Origin: Nitrospinota bacterium
GTDB taxonomy: Bacteria; Nitrospinota; Nitrospinia; UBA9942
Length of the DNA stretch: 14,823 nt
Direction of reading: 5' to 3'
Assembly (NCBI GenBank): GCA_016234205.1
Contig: JACRGN010000020.1
Coordinates: 1 to 14,823 of the forward strand
Part shown: piece by piece, positions 6,552 to 12,534 of the stretch
Position numbering within the stretch: position 1 is the stretch's first letter
Layout: each line of letters begins with the position of its first letter
The notes under the pieces: model-generated
The model's input: only the letters and a program-made list of their open reading frames with translations
The model's database searches: none
Told to the model about the DNA's origin: nothing
Program-made: the position numbers and the translations under genes

Positions 6552-6926
6552 ATGGCAAGAATAGCAGGTATAGATATTCCAAGAGAGAAAAGAATAGAGG
6601 TAGCCCTTACCTACATATTTGGTATAGGCAAAACTCTCTCAAATGTTATACTTAAAAAGGCGGAGGTTAATCCTGGTACAAGGGTTAAAAATCTGACTGA
6701 TAAAGAAGTTGGAAAACTAAGGGCTATTATTGAAAAGGAATACAGGGTAGAAGGTGATTTAAGAAGGGATGTTTCTTTTAGTATTAAAAGGCTGATGGAT
6801 GTAGGGTCATATAAAGGCTTAAGACACAGAAAAAACCTTCCTGTCAGGGGACAGAGGACGCGGACAAATGCAAGAACAAGAAAAGGACCGAGAAAGACTG
6901 TTGGTGCAAGGAAAAAGGAGGAATAA
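6552..6926 (+). CDS. rpsM: 30S ribosomal protein S13
   Basis: S13 lies in the head of the small subunit and contacts the P-site tRNA and L5. The product is 124 residues. It starts MARIAGIDIP, has the helix-two-turn-helix region (YIFGIGKTLSN), then DLRRDVSFSIKRLMDVGSYKGLRHR and the basic tail RGQRTRTNARTRKGP (about 99-113) that reaches the tRNAs. The ATG at 6552 is chosen over the TTG directly before it because it gives the standard N-terminus and follows GGGAGGT at 6542-6548. It is the first gene of the alpha-operon part. Confidence 0.97.
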   Translation: MARIAGIDIPREKRIEVALTYIFGIGKTLSNVILKKAEVNPGTRVKNLTDKEVGKLRAIIEKEYRVEGDLRRDVSFSIKRLMDVGSYKGLRHRKNLPVRGQRTRTNARTRKGPRKTVGARKKEE

Positions 6927-6982
6927 GGTTATTTAGGGGAGAACCCCCTCTACGATAACCATAAACAAAGATAAATGGTTAT
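6927..6982 (+). promoter_or_regulatory. Leader with mutually exclusive hairpins before rpsK
   Basis: GGTTAT (6927-6932) can pair with ATAACC (6955-6960), enclosing a small AGGGG/CCCCT hairpin (6935-6939 with 6945-6949). The same middle segment, extended to ATAACCAT (6955-6962), can instead pair with ATGGTTAT (6975-6982). The two pairings exclude each other, as in attenuators and ribosomal protein leaders. A regulatory role is inferred; the rpsK Shine-Dalgarno lies about 29 bases further on, outside both helices. The gap lacks the tandem-word arrays seen elsewhere. Confidence 0.35.
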
Positions 6983-7022
6983 GAGCGTCTGCTTTTAAAT
7001 GTGTTTTAAAAGGAGGAATATA

Positions 7023-7484
7023 ATGGAAGAGAAGGCAAAACAGGAAAAACAGGAAAACGAGAAAGAAGAGAAGCCTAAGCTTGTCCCCGAGAGCCATCGG
7101 GGAGAAGAAAAGGCTGTCAAGAAAAAGGTAAAAAAAGCAGTTGGTAACGGTGTTGCACATATTCAGTCTACATTTAATAATACAATTGTAACTATAACAG
7201 ACTCTACAGGAAATGTTGTTGCATGGTCAAGTGCAGGAACGGCTGGTTTTAAGGGTTCAAGGAAAGGGACTCCGTTCGCAGCACAAATGGCGGCAGAATC
7301 TGCAGCCAAAAAGGCATTGGATGCCGGGGTAAAGAAGATAGGTGTTTATGTGAAGGGGCCAGGTGCAGGGAGAGAGGCGGCAATAAGGGCTCTTCAGGCA
7401 ACAGGGCTTGAGATTGATTTAATAAGGGATGTCACGCCAATTCCTCATAATGGCTGTCGTCCCCCAAAGAGGAGAAGGGTATAA
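7023..7484 (+). CDS. rpsK: 30S ribosomal protein S11 with charged N-terminal extension
   Basis: S11 lines the mRNA exit side of the small-subunit platform. The core (from about residue 40, VGNGVAHIQSTFNNTIVTITD) has all family motifs: GFKGSRKGTPFAAQ, VKGPGAGREAAIRAL and the DVTPIPHNGCRPPKRRRV ending. The ATG at 7023 is chosen over one at 6999 because AGGAGG (7011-7016) is well placed for it. The product is then 153 residues against about 129 in E. coli: some 23 extra residues, nearly all Lys/Glu/Gln, precede the core. Within this extension, codons 21-27 (VPESHRG) are encoded by a perfect 7-bp inverted repeat at 7084-7103. The extension has no counterpart in ordinary S11. Confidence 0.95.
   Translation: MEEKAKQEKQENEKEEKPKLVPESHRGEEKAVKKKVKKAVGNGVAHIQSTFNNTIVTITDSTGNVVAWSSAGTAGFKGSRKGTPFAAQMAAESAAKKALDAGVKKIGVYVKGPGAGREAAIRALQATGLEIDLIRDVTPIPHNGCRPPKRRRV
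7084..7103. repeat. Perfect 7-bp hairpin inside the rpsK extension
   Basis: TCCCCGA (7084-7090) and TCGGGGA (7097-7103) are perfectly complementary around a 6-base loop (GAGCCA). The stem is GC-rich compared with its surroundings and lies in frame inside the S11 N-terminal extension. It could be a small palindromic element that landed in coding sequence, or a translated regulatory hairpin. Confidence 0.6.
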
Positions 7485-7488
7485 TAAA

Positions 7489-7549
7489 AGTGTCAGTGTC
7501 AGTTTTCAGTGTAATTTTTTTACTGTCACTGACACTATTCACTGACACT
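7489..7549. repeat. Palindrome of AGTGTC hexamers (rpsK-rpsD gap)
   Basis: The left arm (7489-7513) is AGTGTC, AGTGTC, AGTTTTC, AGTGTA. A T-rich loop follows. The right arm (7522-7549) in reverse complement is AGTGTC, AGTGAAT, AGTGTC, AGTGAC, AGT. The unit is a hexamer with one heptamer in each arm. The T-run in the loop does not follow a stem, so it does not look like an ordinary terminator. The rpsD ribosome site begins about 11 bases after the element. Confidence 0.8.
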
Positions 7550-7571
7550 AATTTTGTTTAAGGAGGTAAGA

Positions 7572-8198
7572 TTGGCAAGGTATAGAGATTCAGTTTGCAG
7601 ATTGTGCAGGAGACATGGAGAAAAGCTTTTTCTTAAAGGGAGCAGGTGCCTTGGAGATAAGTGTGCTATTGATAAAAGAAATTATGCACCTGGTCAGCAT
7701 GGTCAGAGCAGAACAAAATTATCTGAATATGGCACACAGTTGAGAGAGAAGCAGAAAGGGAGAAGGATATACGGTTTGATGGAGAGGCAGTTTAGAAACT
7801 ACTTCAGGATAGCCGACAAGAAAAAAGGTATTACAGGAGAGACACTTCTGCAGTTGCTTGAAAGACGGCTGGATAATGTAATTTACAGGCTTGGTTTTGC
7901 CCCTACGAGGAAGCTGTCGCGCCAGCTGGTGAGGCATAATCATGTTGTGGTGAATGACAGCAAGGTAAATATCCCGTCATATATAGTAAAGAAGGGTGAC
8001 ATTATTGAGGTCAGGGAAAAAAGCCGCGGTCTTAAGGTAATAAAGGATTCGTTGAAAGAAACTGAAAAAAAGGGTGTTCCAGCGTGGCTCCAGTTAGACT
8101 CCCCATTCATGAAAGGTATCGTGATGAATCTGCCTAATAGGGAGGAGATAAACATACCTCTTCAAGAGCATCTGATTGTAGAGCTTTACTCTAAGTAA
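7572..8198 (+). CDS. rpsD: 30S ribosomal protein S4, zinc-binding form
   Basis: S4 nucleates 16S rRNA 5'-domain folding and in E. coli represses the alpha operon. The product is 208 residues. The N-terminal zinc motif is C9-x2-C12, C26 and C31, the cysteine-containing form, followed by NYAPGQHGQ. The S4 RNA-binding domain is at about 98-160 (RRLDNVIYRLGFAPTRKLSRQLV.HNHVVVN). The family ending EHLIVELYSK is intact. The start is TTG at 7572, five bases after a perfect AGGAGG (7561-7566); this gives the standard MARYRDSVCRLCR beginning. An upstream in-frame TTG at 7554 would place the Shine-Dalgarno inside the gene and is rejected. Confidence 0.96.
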   Translation: MARYRDSVCRLCRRHGEKLFLKGSRCLGDKCAIDKRNYAPGQHGQSRTKLSEYGTQLREKQKGRRIYGLMERQFRNYFRIADKKKGITGETLLQLLERRLDNVIYRLGFAPTRKLSRQLVRHNHVVVNDSKVNIPSYIVKKGDIIEVREKSRGLKVIKDSLKETEKKGVPAWLQLDSPFMKGIVMNLPNREEINIPLQEHLIVELYSK

Positions 8199-8230
8199 TT
8201 CACCAGAAATTTATTTTTGAAGGAGGTTTC

Positions 8231-9238
8231 ATGAATACAGTCTGGCAAGGTTTTATTAAACCCAAAAGATTGGAAGCTGATAAAAAGACGCTGACAAATA
8301 CCTATGGAAAATTTGTTGCAGAGCCTTTTGAGAGGGGCTTTGCTAAAACAATAGGGAATGCACTCAGAAGGCATCTATTGTCTTCTATTCAGGGTGCAGC
8401 AGTAACGGCGGTTAAGTTTGATGGTGTATACCATGAGTTTTCAACAATACCTAAGGTTAGGGAAGATGTATCAGATATAATCCTTAATATAAAGGAGTTG
8501 ATGATAAAACTCAATGTTGACCAGCCGAAGACAATATTTATCCACGCAGATGGAAAGGGTGAGGTCAGGGCAAAAGATATAAAGGCAGATGCGGATGTGG
8601 AGATATTAAATCCTGAACATCTTATAGCCACACTTGATAAGGGTGGAAAATTGGATTTTGAAATGGTAATAAAGAAGGGGAGGGGATATATCCCTGCAGA
8701 GAGGAATGCAGAAGAGGGGATGCCGATACAAATGATACCCATTGATTCTATATTCTCCCCTATAAAAAAAGTAAATTATACTATTGAGAATACAAGGGTC
8801 GGACAGTCAACAGATTATGAAAGATTGATACTTGAGGTATGGACAAACGGGGCTATAAAGCCTGATGATGCCATAGCACATTCTGCAAAGATACTTAAGG
8901 ACCATCTGCAGATATTCATAAACTTTGAAGAAGAGGTTGAGGTAAAGGGTCCGCAGGTAGATGAAAAGAAGCAGAAGACTGTTACAAATCTGAAGAGGAG
9001 CGTAGAGGAGCTGGAGCTTTCAGTGAGGTCATACAACTGCCTCAAGAATGAAAATATAAAGACAATAGCTGACCTCGTTCAGAAGACTGACCAGGAGATG
9101 CTTAAGACAAGGAATTTTGGAAGAAAATCTTTAAACGAGATAAAAGAGATTCTGGCAGAGATGGGGCTTAGCCTCGGAATGAATTTAGATGAATACAAAA
9201 GTGAACTTAAATCAGCCGGTGCTTTGAGTGAAAATTAA
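8231..9238 (+). CDS. rpoA: RNA polymerase subunit alpha
   Basis: The alpha dimer starts RNA polymerase assembly, and its C-terminal domain contacts UP elements and activators. The product is 335 residues. The N-terminal domain (about 1-232) has PFERGFAKTIGNALRRHLLSS and the beta/beta' contact surface near RGYIPAERN. A charged linker (EEEVEVKGPQVDEKKQK) leads to the C-terminal domain (about 252-318) with LELSVRSYNCLKNENI, where R266 matches the DNA-binding R265 of E. coli, and NFGRKSLNEIK...GLSLGM. The ATG follows an AGGAGG at 8221-8226. rplQ follows by 12 bases. Confidence 0.98.
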   Translation: MNTVWQGFIKPKRLEADKKTLTNTYGKFVAEPFERGFAKTIGNALRRHLLSSIQGAAVTAVKFDGVYHEFSTIPKVREDVSDIILNIKELMIKLNVDQPKTIFIHADGKGEVRAKDIKADADVEILNPEHLIATLDKGGKLDFEMVIKKGRGYIPAERNAEEGMPIQMIPIDSIFSPIKKVNYTIENTRVGQSTDYERLILEVWTNGAIKPDDAIAHSAKILKDHLQIFINFEEEVEVKGPQVDEKKQKTVTNLKRSVEELELSVRSYNCLKNENIKTIADLVQKTDQEMLKTRNFGRKSLNEIKEILAEMGLSLGMNLDEYKSELKSAGALSEN

Positions 9239-9250
9239 TGGAGATTTAAT

Positions 9251-9700
9251 ATGCGTCATTTAAGACAGGGTGTAAAGTTAGGCAGGACGACTTCACATAG
9301 GAAGGCGTTATTTAGAAATATCGTTACTTCTCTGCTCCGCTACGAGAAGATAGAGACTACCCTTGCAAAGGCAAAGGAACTGAGAAGGGTGGCAGACAGG
9401 ATGGTTACACTTGGCAAAAAAGGGACACTGAGTGATAGGAGACGTGCGGCGGAGTATGTTAAAGATAAAGACATAGTAAGAAAATTATTTGATGTTATTG
9501 CAAAGAGATATGCCGAGAGAAAAGGCGGATATACAAGGATATACAAGATTGGTGTCAGAAGGGGAGATGCTGCAAAGCTGGCTGTAATTGAGCTTGTGGA
9601 CAGGGATGTATCTGCTGAGCCGAAAAGAAGATTAAAGCATGTTGAAAAGGAAGAGAAGGCTGTAGAGAAAAAAGAAAAGACTGCAGAGAAAAAGAAGTAA
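9251..9700 (+). CDS. rplQ: 50S ribosomal protein L17 with charged C-terminal tail
   Basis: L17 lies near the exit of the peptide tunnel on the large subunit. The product is 149 residues; the core (MRHLRQGVKLGRTTSHRKALFRN, IETTLAKAKELR, GGYTRIYKIGVRRGDAA...VIELV) ends near residue 117. About 30 further residues (from SAEPKRRLKHVEKEE to the end) are a Lys/Glu repeat-like tail with phrases such as EKKEKTAEKKK, which many L17 proteins lack or have in other forms. It is the last gene of the run. The convergent histidine kinase gene ends 15 bases downstream, and no intrinsic terminator is visible between them. Confidence 0.96.
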   Translation: MRHLRQGVKLGRTTSHRKALFRNIVTSLLRYEKIETTLAKAKELRRVADRMVTLGKKGTLSDRRRAAEYVKDKDIVRKLFDVIAKRYAERKGGYTRIYKIGVRRGDAAKLAVIELVDRDVSAEPKRRLKHVEKEEKAVEKKEKTAEKKK

Positions 9701-9715
9701 AATAACACATACAAA

Positions 9716-11407
9716 CTATCCAGCCTTCATTGAAGATGCTGGAAGATATATATTAAAATTTGAACCGCTACCCGGCCCAGACTCAACCGTGATGAATCCA
9801 TCATGCTTTTTTATTATGGTGTGACACACAGAAAGCCCGAGTCCTGTCCCTTTAACACTCCCCATTTCTTTAGTAGTAAAGTAAGGGTCAAATATCTTTG
9901 GTATATTCTCTTTTGATATTCCCTTTCCTGTATCCGATATAGATATTTTTAGATAGTTGATATTTTTAAAAAATGGCTCTGCCTTCTCACCATTAGGTAT
10001 ATTCTTAACCTGAACCTTGAGAACCCCTCCATCCGGCATAGCCTCTTTCGCATTGATAACCAGATTCTTTATAGCCTCTCTTATCTGATTCTTGTCTGCA
10101 TCAATAATATAAAGGTCTTCAGGGATAATGAATTTTGTATTAATATTTGAACCGCTCAATAGATTGTCTATTACCTCTTTTAATATATCTACTATATAGA
10201 CTGCTTCCTTGATGGGATTCCCACCTTTTGAAAAGGTGATTATTTTATTGCTCAACTCTTTCGCATGCATGCAGGATTCTTCGGCGTCACTCAACCATTT
10301 ATATTCTTTATCAGTGTGATTTAAACGCATCTTAACAAGGGAGATATACCCCAGGATTCCCGTAAGGAGATTATTGAAATCATGGGCTATCCCACCTGCA
10401 AGGATACCAAGTTCCTCAAGTCTTTGAACCTTTAATGATTCTTCTTCCAGATGCTTACGCTCTGTGATATCACGGATAGCTGCTATCCTAAAAGTTTTCC
10501 CTTTGTATTGAATGGGCTTACCGATTAGTTCTGCCGTGAAAGTCGTTCCATCTTTTCTAAGACCCACTGCCTCATAAGGTTTTTCATAGCCAGCCATGAT
10601 ATTCTTTAAGATAATTTCTCGGGATTCAGGTGCCGTAAGGTCAAGGGCATTTTTTCCTATTATCTCTGAGGGTTCGTATCCGAACATACGGGCAAGAGAC
10701 CCGTTCGCATCTAATATATTTCCTTTGTCGTGAATGGCAATCCCCTCAAAAGAAGCCTCTGCCAATTGGCGGAAATGCGATTCACTTTCTCTCAGCAATT
10801 CTTCTGACTGCTTGTGCAGAAAAATAGCCCCTAAGTGAGCAACGATTGTAGAAACAAGTGCAACATCAAATGCAGCAATCCTTTCATTTCTTTTCCCATA
10901 TTCGGTTACAAGGAAAACCATTACTGCCACAACCTCACCGCCTGCAAGAATAGGTATCGCTGCTAATGTCCCGTTGATACCATGTTTTTTGGCAATATGT
11001 GAGCGGAGAAATTCATGGTTATCTGTAATATCCCAATGCCATACATTATTTTTTGAAGCCCACACACGGCCAGGAACTCCAACACCCCGCTTAAATTTAA
11101 AACCTTCGCTTTCCTTTCTGAATTCTTCCAAACCTGCGATGCTGCTGTGGCAAACAGGCCCGCACTCAAGATATGAGTTGTCTGAAGATGGTATCCATGT
11201 TTCACCATAAACCCAGCCTGTGGTTTTGCAAATCTTATGAAGTGCTGTAAAAAGTGCAGAGTTAAAATCTTCCGACTCGCTTATAGCCTGTGTTATTTCC
11301 TGCATGAGGCGAAGTTTTTCTTCGGTACGTTTTGATTCCTCACATTTATCTTTTAACTCTGCTAATTCCTTTATCAATTCATCTTTGGTCTTTGCTTGAT
11401 ATGTCAT
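9716..11407 (-). CDS. GAF-PAS sensor histidine kinase
   Basis: This 563-residue cytoplasmic sensor kinase has no transmembrane segment or receiver domain. In order: a short coiled coil (about 8-36), a GAF domain (about 36-198), a PAS domain (about 206-315, with NGSLARMFGYEP and the PAC ending IRDITERK), a HisKA dimerisation domain with H-box GGIAHDFNNLL (phospho-acceptor H342), and an HATPase domain with N-box around N452, G1 box DTGKGI (492-497), F-box FDPYFTT and G2 box GTGLGL (520-525). All catalytic motifs are intact. No response regulator lies beside it, so its partner must be elsewhere. It is convergent with rplQ and divergent from the Xre gene. The ATG at 11407 has no good Shine-Dalgarno. 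The signal sensed is unknown; GAF and PAS suggest a small ligand, redox or cofactor cue. Confidence 0.93.
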   Translation of the reverse strand: MTYQAKTKDELIKELAELKDKCEESKRTEEKLRLMQEITQAISESEDFNSALFTALHKICKTTGWVYGETWIPSSDNSYLECGPVCHSSIAGLEEFRKESEGFKFKRGVGVPGRVWASKNNVWHWDITDNHEFLRSHIAKKHGINGTLAAIPILAGGEVVAVMVFLVTEYGKRNERIAAFDVALVSTIVAHLGAIFLHKQSEELLRESESHFRQLAEASFEGIAIHDKGNILDANGSLARMFGYEPSEIIGKNALDLTAPESREIILKNIMAGYEKPYEAVGLRKDGTTFTAELIGKPIQYKGKTFRIAAIRDITERKHLEEESLKVQRLEELGILAGGIAHDFNNLLTGILGYISLVKMRLNHTDKEYKWLSDAEESCMHAKELSNKIITFSKGGNPIKEAVYIVDILKEVIDNLLSGSNINTKFIIPEDLYIIDADKNQIREAIKNLVINAKEAMPDGGVLKVQVKNIPNGEKAEPFFKNINYLKISISDTGKGISKENIPKIFDPYFTTKEMGSVKGTGLGLSVCHTIIKKHDGFITVESGPGSGSNFNIYLPASSMKAG

Positions 11408-11659
11408 AAAACACTGTGGTTATCTATCTCATCTATCGTTGCATATGGTCTATTAATGGTAAATCCCTTTGCTTCGCCACCTCTAATACAGCTACAGTCA
11501 TAATATTACAGAAACCATTACAATGAAAAATAAAATCTTCCTCATTAAGATAACTACTACTATTGGTTGTGATTGTCAAGAAATATTTAATGCCACTAAC
11601 AATCGGTAGATTATAGAGAAAGGCATATTGTAGAATAAATAAAAAGGGAGGCTGAAATC
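11408..11659. other. Divergent intergenic region, histidine kinase / Xre gene
   Basis: This AT-rich gap of about 250 bases must hold the start signals for both divergent genes. On the minus strand there is a perfect -35-like TTGACA (11579 to 11574), but no convincing -10 at 16-18 bases. On the plus strand no promoter stands out. A 7-bp inverted repeat, TAATGGT (11454-11460) and ACCATTA (11514-11520), could be an operator but its arms are far apart. The GGGAGG at 11646-11651 is the likely ribosome site of the Xre gene. No gene is seen. Confidence 0.4.
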
Positions 11660-12061
11660 ATTAGACAGAGTGAGGAGATAGGCTTAAAAATCAAAATGGT
11701 GAGAGAAAAGATAGGTATTTCCCAATCTGCATTAGGCGAGGCAATAGGTGTGAGTTATCAGCAGATACAGAAATATGAAAATGGTGCAACTCCGATTACA
11801 GTGGAGAGGTTACAGCAGATTGGAACGGTTTTGGGAGTTGAAGTCTCTGACATTCTATCCAGCAGGTCTGCAGATAAAGTAATGGAAAAAACACAAGTTT
11901 ATGAACAGAGGAGAATTAAGCTGAAAGGATTTTGGGATGATGTTTCCAATGAGGAGTTGCTCCTTTTGAGGAAATTTCGTTCCATTACAGATAAAAGATT
12001 GAGGCGGAGCATTCTGCTTCAGGTTAAAATCCTTTCCAATGTCGGGAAAAGGGAATTTTAA
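11660..12061 (+). CDS. Xre-family helix-turn-helix regulator, probable ATT start
   Basis: This is a small DNA-binding protein of the lambda Cro/C1 type. The helix-turn-helix region reads IGLKIKMVREKIGISQSALG, then EAIGVSYQQIQKYENGATP, and ITVERLQQIGTVLGVEV; the recognition helix is around SYQQIQKYENG. The remaining 70 residues have no known domain; they are charged and end LRKFRSITDKRLRRSILLQVKILSNV, likely helical. The first ATG (11696) would remove the first half of helix 1 and has no nearby ribosome site. The frame is open back to 11639 without ATG, GTG or TTG, and a GGGAGG at 11646-11651 lies 8 bases before an in-frame ATT at 11660. The product from ATT is 133 residues. It probably controls itself or the divergent kinase; that is inference. 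Confidence 0.8.
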   Translation: MRQSEEIGLKIKMVREKIGISQSALGEAIGVSYQQIQKYENGATPITVERLQQIGTVLGVEVSDILSSRSADKVMEKTQVYEQRRIKLKGFWDDVSNEELLLLRKFRSITDKRLRRSILLQVKILSNVGKREF

Positions 12062-12309
12062 AAAAGTATAAATTCTGGCTGATTTTAACACTCTTTTACG
12101 ATGTCCTATTAACCAGCCGCATCTATCCATGCATAAATATTAATACATTTTTTTCTATCAATAATTTCCATCCGATAACTATTTAAATTTAATTCTATTT
12201 TCTAAATAGGGTGTTTCAATATTATTTTCGTAAATTTATCCCGATTGTTTTAAGACAGTATATGATATAATAAAAAACATTTTTTTATGCCTATTGATTT
12301 GCTTAATTG
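12062..12309. other. AT-rich spacer upstream of the tRNA
   Basis: This 248-base stretch is very AT-rich and has no credible open frame. It contains the candidate tRNA promoter near 12245-12271. No array palindrome and no clear terminator for the Xre gene are visible. Confidence 0.4.
12245..12271 (+). promoter_or_regulatory. Candidate sigma-70 promoter for tRNA-Met
   Basis: A perfect -10 hexamer TATAAT is at 12266-12271, preceded by TTGTTT at 12245-12250. The spacing is 15 bases, shorter than the preferred 17, so the -35 is uncertain. Transcription would begin near 12278, about 30 bases before the mature tRNA, which is a reasonable 5' leader. Confidence 0.4.
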
Positions 12310-12386
12310 GGCGGCGTAGCTCAGTTGGTTAGAGCGGAGGTCTCATAAGCCTCATGTCCGGGGTTCGAATCCCTGCGCCGCCACCA
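12310..12386 (+). tRNA. tRNA-Met (CAU), elongator type
   Basis: A full cloverleaf can be drawn: acceptor GGCGGCG/CGCCGCC, D-stem GCTC/GAGC with loop AGTTGGTTA, anticodon stem GAGGT/GCCTC with loop CTCATAA, a 5-base variable loop, T-stem CGGGG/CCCTG with loop TTCGAAT, discriminator A and an encoded CCA. The anticodon is CAT. G1-C72 pairs and the anticodon stem lacks the three G-C pairs of initiator tRNA, so it is not initiator. It looks like elongator tRNA-Met rather than the lysidine-modified tRNA-Ile2, though the CAU anticodon leaves that possible. Confidence 0.95.
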
Positions 12387-12395
12387 AAAAAATTT

Positions 12396-12490
12396 TTTAG
12401 CCACGAATGAACACGAATTTACACAAATTTTTTATTTGCTAAAAGTTTTTTCTTTTAATTCGTGAATATTCGTGTAAATTTGTGGCTAAA
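12396..12490. repeat. Palindrome of CACGAATTTA decamers (tRNA-radA gap)
   Basis: The left arm is TTTAGC then decamers CACGAATGAA, CACGAATTTA and CACAAATTTT (12402-12431). The right arm in reverse complement is TTTAGC then CACAAATTTA, CACGAATATT and CACGAATTAA (12484 back to 12455). Terminal 9-base ends TTTAGCCAC/GTGGCTAAA are perfect, and 28 of 34 arm bases agree. It starts 10 bases after the tRNA CCA, where it could help end or process the tRNA transcript. A TATAAT (12494-12499) just outside the right end could serve radA. Confidence 0.85.
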
Positions 12491-12534
12491 CTTTATAATT
12501 ATATGAAAACTCTTACCCATTTTGATAAGGAAAA

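Noticed and set aside
6999..7022. Upstream ATG as the start of rpsK
   Set aside because: It has no ribosome site of its own, and the strong AGGAGG (7011-7016) is correctly placed for the ATG at 7023.
7554..7571. TTG at 7554 as the start of rpsD
   Set aside because: It would put the AGGAGG inside the coding region; the TTG at 7572 gives the normal S4 N-terminus.
9720..9742. Terminator between rplQ and the histidine kinase (CCAGC...GCTGG stem)
   Set aside because: The stem lies inside the last codons of the kinase, has a bulge, and is not followed by a T-run on either strand.
11576..11600. Sigma-54 promoter for the kinase gene (TGGC...CTTG on the minus strand)
   Set aside because: The spacing between the GG and the expected GC does not fit the -24/-12 rule.
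12310..12386. tRNA as an integration site for a mobile element
   Set aside because: No integrase gene and no repeated copy of the tRNA 3' end is present in the window.
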